A stretch of 64,000 nt of DNA from NCBI GenBank assembly GCA_004794655.1, contig SMMW01000534.1, positions 3,281,001 through 3,345,000 on the forward strand, in the 5' to 3' direction. Positions 61,041 through 64,000 of this stretch are shown piece after piece. The notes beneath the pieces are model-generated. The model was not told the DNA's origin, ran no database searches, and worked only from the letters and a program-made list of their open reading frames with translations. Each line of letters opens with the position of its first letter. Within the stretch, counting starts at the first letter, position 1. Source of the DNA: Marisa cornuarietis. Lineage: Eukaryota; Mollusca; Gastropoda; Architaenioglossa; Ampullariidae. The position numbers and the translations under genes were made by a program.

Positions 61041-62558
61041 ATGGGATCAGTCCGTTTCTTCTTTTCATTGATACCATTTACGCACATAAAACAATAGTTC
61101 TTTTGATAATAGACATTTATAGTGGCAGATACATAATTGTAATAGTAGATGCCAACTCTTTCCTTATAATATTCTGGGTATACTATTCACTTAGCTGTTT
61201 TAAACTATTTTTCTGTTCGCATGACAGTGATTATGCATCGTCTGCTCTTGTATACGTTCCCACACATTGCATTTTTAACCAAGATTCAGAAATTCAGTCT
61301 GAAAATATACGGAAAACGTAAGAACTTGAAATGCTTTTGTTGGTTTATTCCTCGGAAAGATTTTTATCTATCCATTATACTTATTATGTCTCTATCATGC
61401 CCAATTAGCCGGTACCGCGCCGTACTTGTTTTGCTATGTAAAAAGGTCATATTAATAACCTTCACCTTGACTCTTGCATATATTTGGAATGGTGTGTACT
61501 AACCACGGATACTATAGTCCGTGATAATAACAGCGCTACATACAACTTGCAGACTTCCTTCATAAGATGATAGCAGAATCCAAATGGCCCCCCCTAACAT
61601 GACACCACAGAAATGTGCTTGAACAATATTAATTGTCGGTATACAAGTCTTGTAAAGTGGACAGACAAATATATATGTACGTATTTTTATTATTTTCTCA
61701 ACCAGTGGTCAGTGTCGATCGATCACACCACAGATCGACGTGATCGCACTCGTGTTGCCCTACATTGAAAAGTTGTGCGATCTAATTATGATTAACCGTG
61801 ATATTACACAAAGTATACTTATCAGGAATTCGGGTTTTCTAATCATGCATCCAGGTCTAATTTCGAAGTGCTAGTGCATGAGCACTTTAGTAAAGTTTAT
61901 GTACGCGACATGCTTCGAATTCTGTTCATTTTTCGATTTTTTTTTTTTTTGCACATTAAAATTAACTGCCAGTGAAAGTCCGCGCGTGCGTGTGTGCATG
62001 AGTGAGGGAGGGCGGCACACCAAAATACACCATGCACATTTTTGGTGCCGTTTTGCCGAGTCGCCTGACCTTGAACTGGCAGAAGGCGCGCGCGCGGCTG
62101 AACTAATGAAAAGTCAATCGATCTGACCATTTCGTGATTTCTTTGGACGTGTTGGTTTGTGTATTCCCCATTAATTGCTGCTCGTACCTCTCCTTTTCAC
62201 TAAACTCTATATCAGCTCATCATTTTCTTCTCGTATCCATTTTTTTAAGTCTGCATGCACTTTTATCAGCATATGCACAGATCATCCGTCACGGCTGTAG
62301 TGTCGGAGATGTCCTCTTTACAAAATATGCTTTATCGTGCGGACGTGTGATCAGCTGTTCCCGAGTGTTCAAAAGGCCACAGAAAGATTGCGTGTATGTG
62401 TACAGGCCTGACGAGCGGTGGGGGTGGGGACAGGGGGGTCCAGTGTAACCGGTACGGCGGATTTTTTCCTTCTTCTTTACCTTTTCGTCGTTTTCTTTAT
62501 TAAAACAAAGGTTGTAACATTCTTCACTCTGTGGATGTTTTCTATGGAGCGAGGTTCT
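61041..62558. other. Intergenic, no supported gene
   Basis: AT-rich sequence with short chance frames and a GT/GC-rich patch near 61980-62095. No recognisable element. Confidence 0.6.
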
Positions 62559-63127
62559 TTAAAGACCAACACTGACTGGTTTTCGAAGTTTTCATAAATC
62601 GGTAGATACAGGCGATATAAACCTAACCTGTAAATGTTAGCCTCCAAAACCCATCCGTTAATTAATTATCCGCTACGATTCGTACTTACGATCAACAAGC
62701 GTCGCTAACAGTGTATACGTCACACTAGTGCACCATCCACAACACTGACAGCAGTCAACACCAAACAGAGAGAGAATGAGTGACAGCTCGGGTTATTCGA
62801 ACGCTGAAAGTCTGTATTTCTCGTGGTTTTGAAAACCTGCTACTTTAGCACGAGAAAAGCAGACTTTAACGTCCGAATAATTCCAACTGTCGCTCACTCT
62901 CTTTCTCTCTGTTTGGTGTTGACGGCTGTCAATGTTGTGAATGGTGCACTAGTGTGATGTAGTACACTGTTAACGGCGCTCGTTGATCGCATGTGCGAAT
63001 CGCGTACTTTGCTAGCGGATAATTAATTAACGGATGGGTTTGGGAGGGTGCAATTTGCAGGTTAGGTTTATATTCTATATCTACCGATATCTGCAAAAAA
63101 ACGCAAACCATTCAGGTTGGTCTTTAA
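62559..63127. mobile_element. Long-inverted-repeat MITE, copy 2
   Basis: About 569 bp, with the same family ends (TTAAAGACCAAC and GGTTGGTCTTTAA) and the same inner palindrome as the copy at 50112-50650, but in opposite orientation: its right arm matches the left arm of copy 1. TTAA again flanks both sides. The arms differ between copies by scattered substitutions and small indels, so both are old. Confidence 0.85.
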
Positions 63128-64000
63128 GTTTGATCCTTTAACGTCATGTTTCCTCATGTACTAACCACTCATGCAGGTGTTAACAACTCTATGTTCAAGT
63201 AGTGATGTAGATCCTATTCCTAGTGCACTTTTCCTAATGTTTGTAGTCTATGTTACGATACTGAATGAAAGTTGATATATTGCAATCGAATTGTAAGCAT
63301 ATTATTATACACTGGGAAAATAATTTACGATTACAATTACAAGGGGCCTGGGGCCCGTAGAGGTCGTCTGCCCTGGGGGCAGGTGCTGGCTCTTGGCGGC
63401 CCTGTACGTGCACGCCGCGGGAGATGGACAAAGAATTTTAGTAATAATATACCTACAACATTTAATATATCGTTGTTCATCGTAAGGTCTAAAAGTTTGT
63501 GATGAGCGGATGAGCCAATTATTTACCCGATCTTCCTCTTCTAAGTCGACACACGTGAATAATACTACAACACAATCTTATTAATGTTATGCTGAAACCA
63601 GTGTAGATCGAAAATGTGAAATGTATCCACCAGAAAAAGTAAAATCCATAAACCTGTACACCCATTTTGGGGGTAAATCTTTTGAAATTCTGAAATAGTT
63701 CGTATGTATTCTGGTTCTTATAAGAAAACAACTCTCATTTTGACTTGCCATTATCCTTAAAAATCAGGTCGTAACTGAAATGGGTCAACGTGGAAATCGA
63801 GCAGTCTGCTGTCATTCCAGGAACCATACCAGGAATCAAGTGGGGGAAATATAAAGGAAAAGCATCTTGTTTCCAAAGTTATAAAGCAGTGTCGAGATCC
63901 CTTGGCCATTACTAATTACTTCATGTTTCTTGACCCCAAGGCACCTCTGCCACCGCTTTATAACTACGGTTAAATGGGTAAAAACAACATCTCCGGGGTC
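63128..64000. other. Intergenic, with a GC-rich patch
   Basis: 63340-63425 is strongly GC-rich (GGGGCCTGGGGCCCGTAGAG onward) inside AT-rich DNA. No gene is recognised; the rest shows nothing. Confidence 0.5.

Noticed and set aside
1..64000. CRISPR arrays, bacterial genes or integrated virus
   Set aside because: No regularly spaced repeats, no bacterial-type gene blocks, and no viral structural genes seen.

Overview
The window is nuclear DNA from an animal, most likely a lophotrochozoan and plausibly a gastropod mollusc. It is AT-rich, has GT-AG introns of 0.1 to 8 kb, two eukaryotic tRNA-Lys genes, non-LTR retrotransposon relics, a mariner relic and long foldback MITEs. There are no operons, Shine-Dalgarno signals or CRISPR arrays. 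The species call is inference; the eukaryotic call is not. Almost all long open frames are chance frames. The real coding sequence lies in short exons that I assembled from splice sites, matching phases and family similarity.

Layout. (1) 1-5300, minus strand: a Mondo/ChREBP (MLXIP-family) bHLH-zip gene running off the left edge. It has a TATA box and a short first exon, and it lacks the N-terminal glucose-sensing Mondo conserved region. (2) 5400-16050: intergenic DNA with microsatellites, retrotransposon tails and a GC-rich patch. (3) 16058-16767: two divergent tRNA-Lys genes, anticodons UUU and CUU. (4) 17005-17511: the 3' end of a CR1/L2-type LINE. (5) About 18000-23641: probable long 3' UTR plus intergenic DNA. 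(6) 24102-60864, minus strand: a PICALM/AP180 clathrin-assembly gene of at least 21 coding exons (830 residues), with further in-phase optional exons. Its introns hold a LINE reverse-transcriptase relic (34.3-35.9 kb), a foldback MITE (50.1-50.65 kb) and an internally deleted mariner (53.1-53.7 kb). (7) 60865-64000: the PICALM promoter region (CACGTG E-box, YY1-type motif), a second MITE copy in inverted orientation, and anonymous DNA.

The two protein genes lie on the same strand but have unrelated roles. PICALM works in the cytoplasm in clathrin-mediated endocytosis, through PIP2 binding by the ANTH domain and recruitment of AP2, clathrin and EH-domain proteins. The Mondo-like protein is a predicted nuclear E-box-binding factor. 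The most unusual features are the sensor-less Mondo gene with a candidate 9-nt microexon inside its helix-loop-helix, and the cluster of possible PICALM cassette exons.
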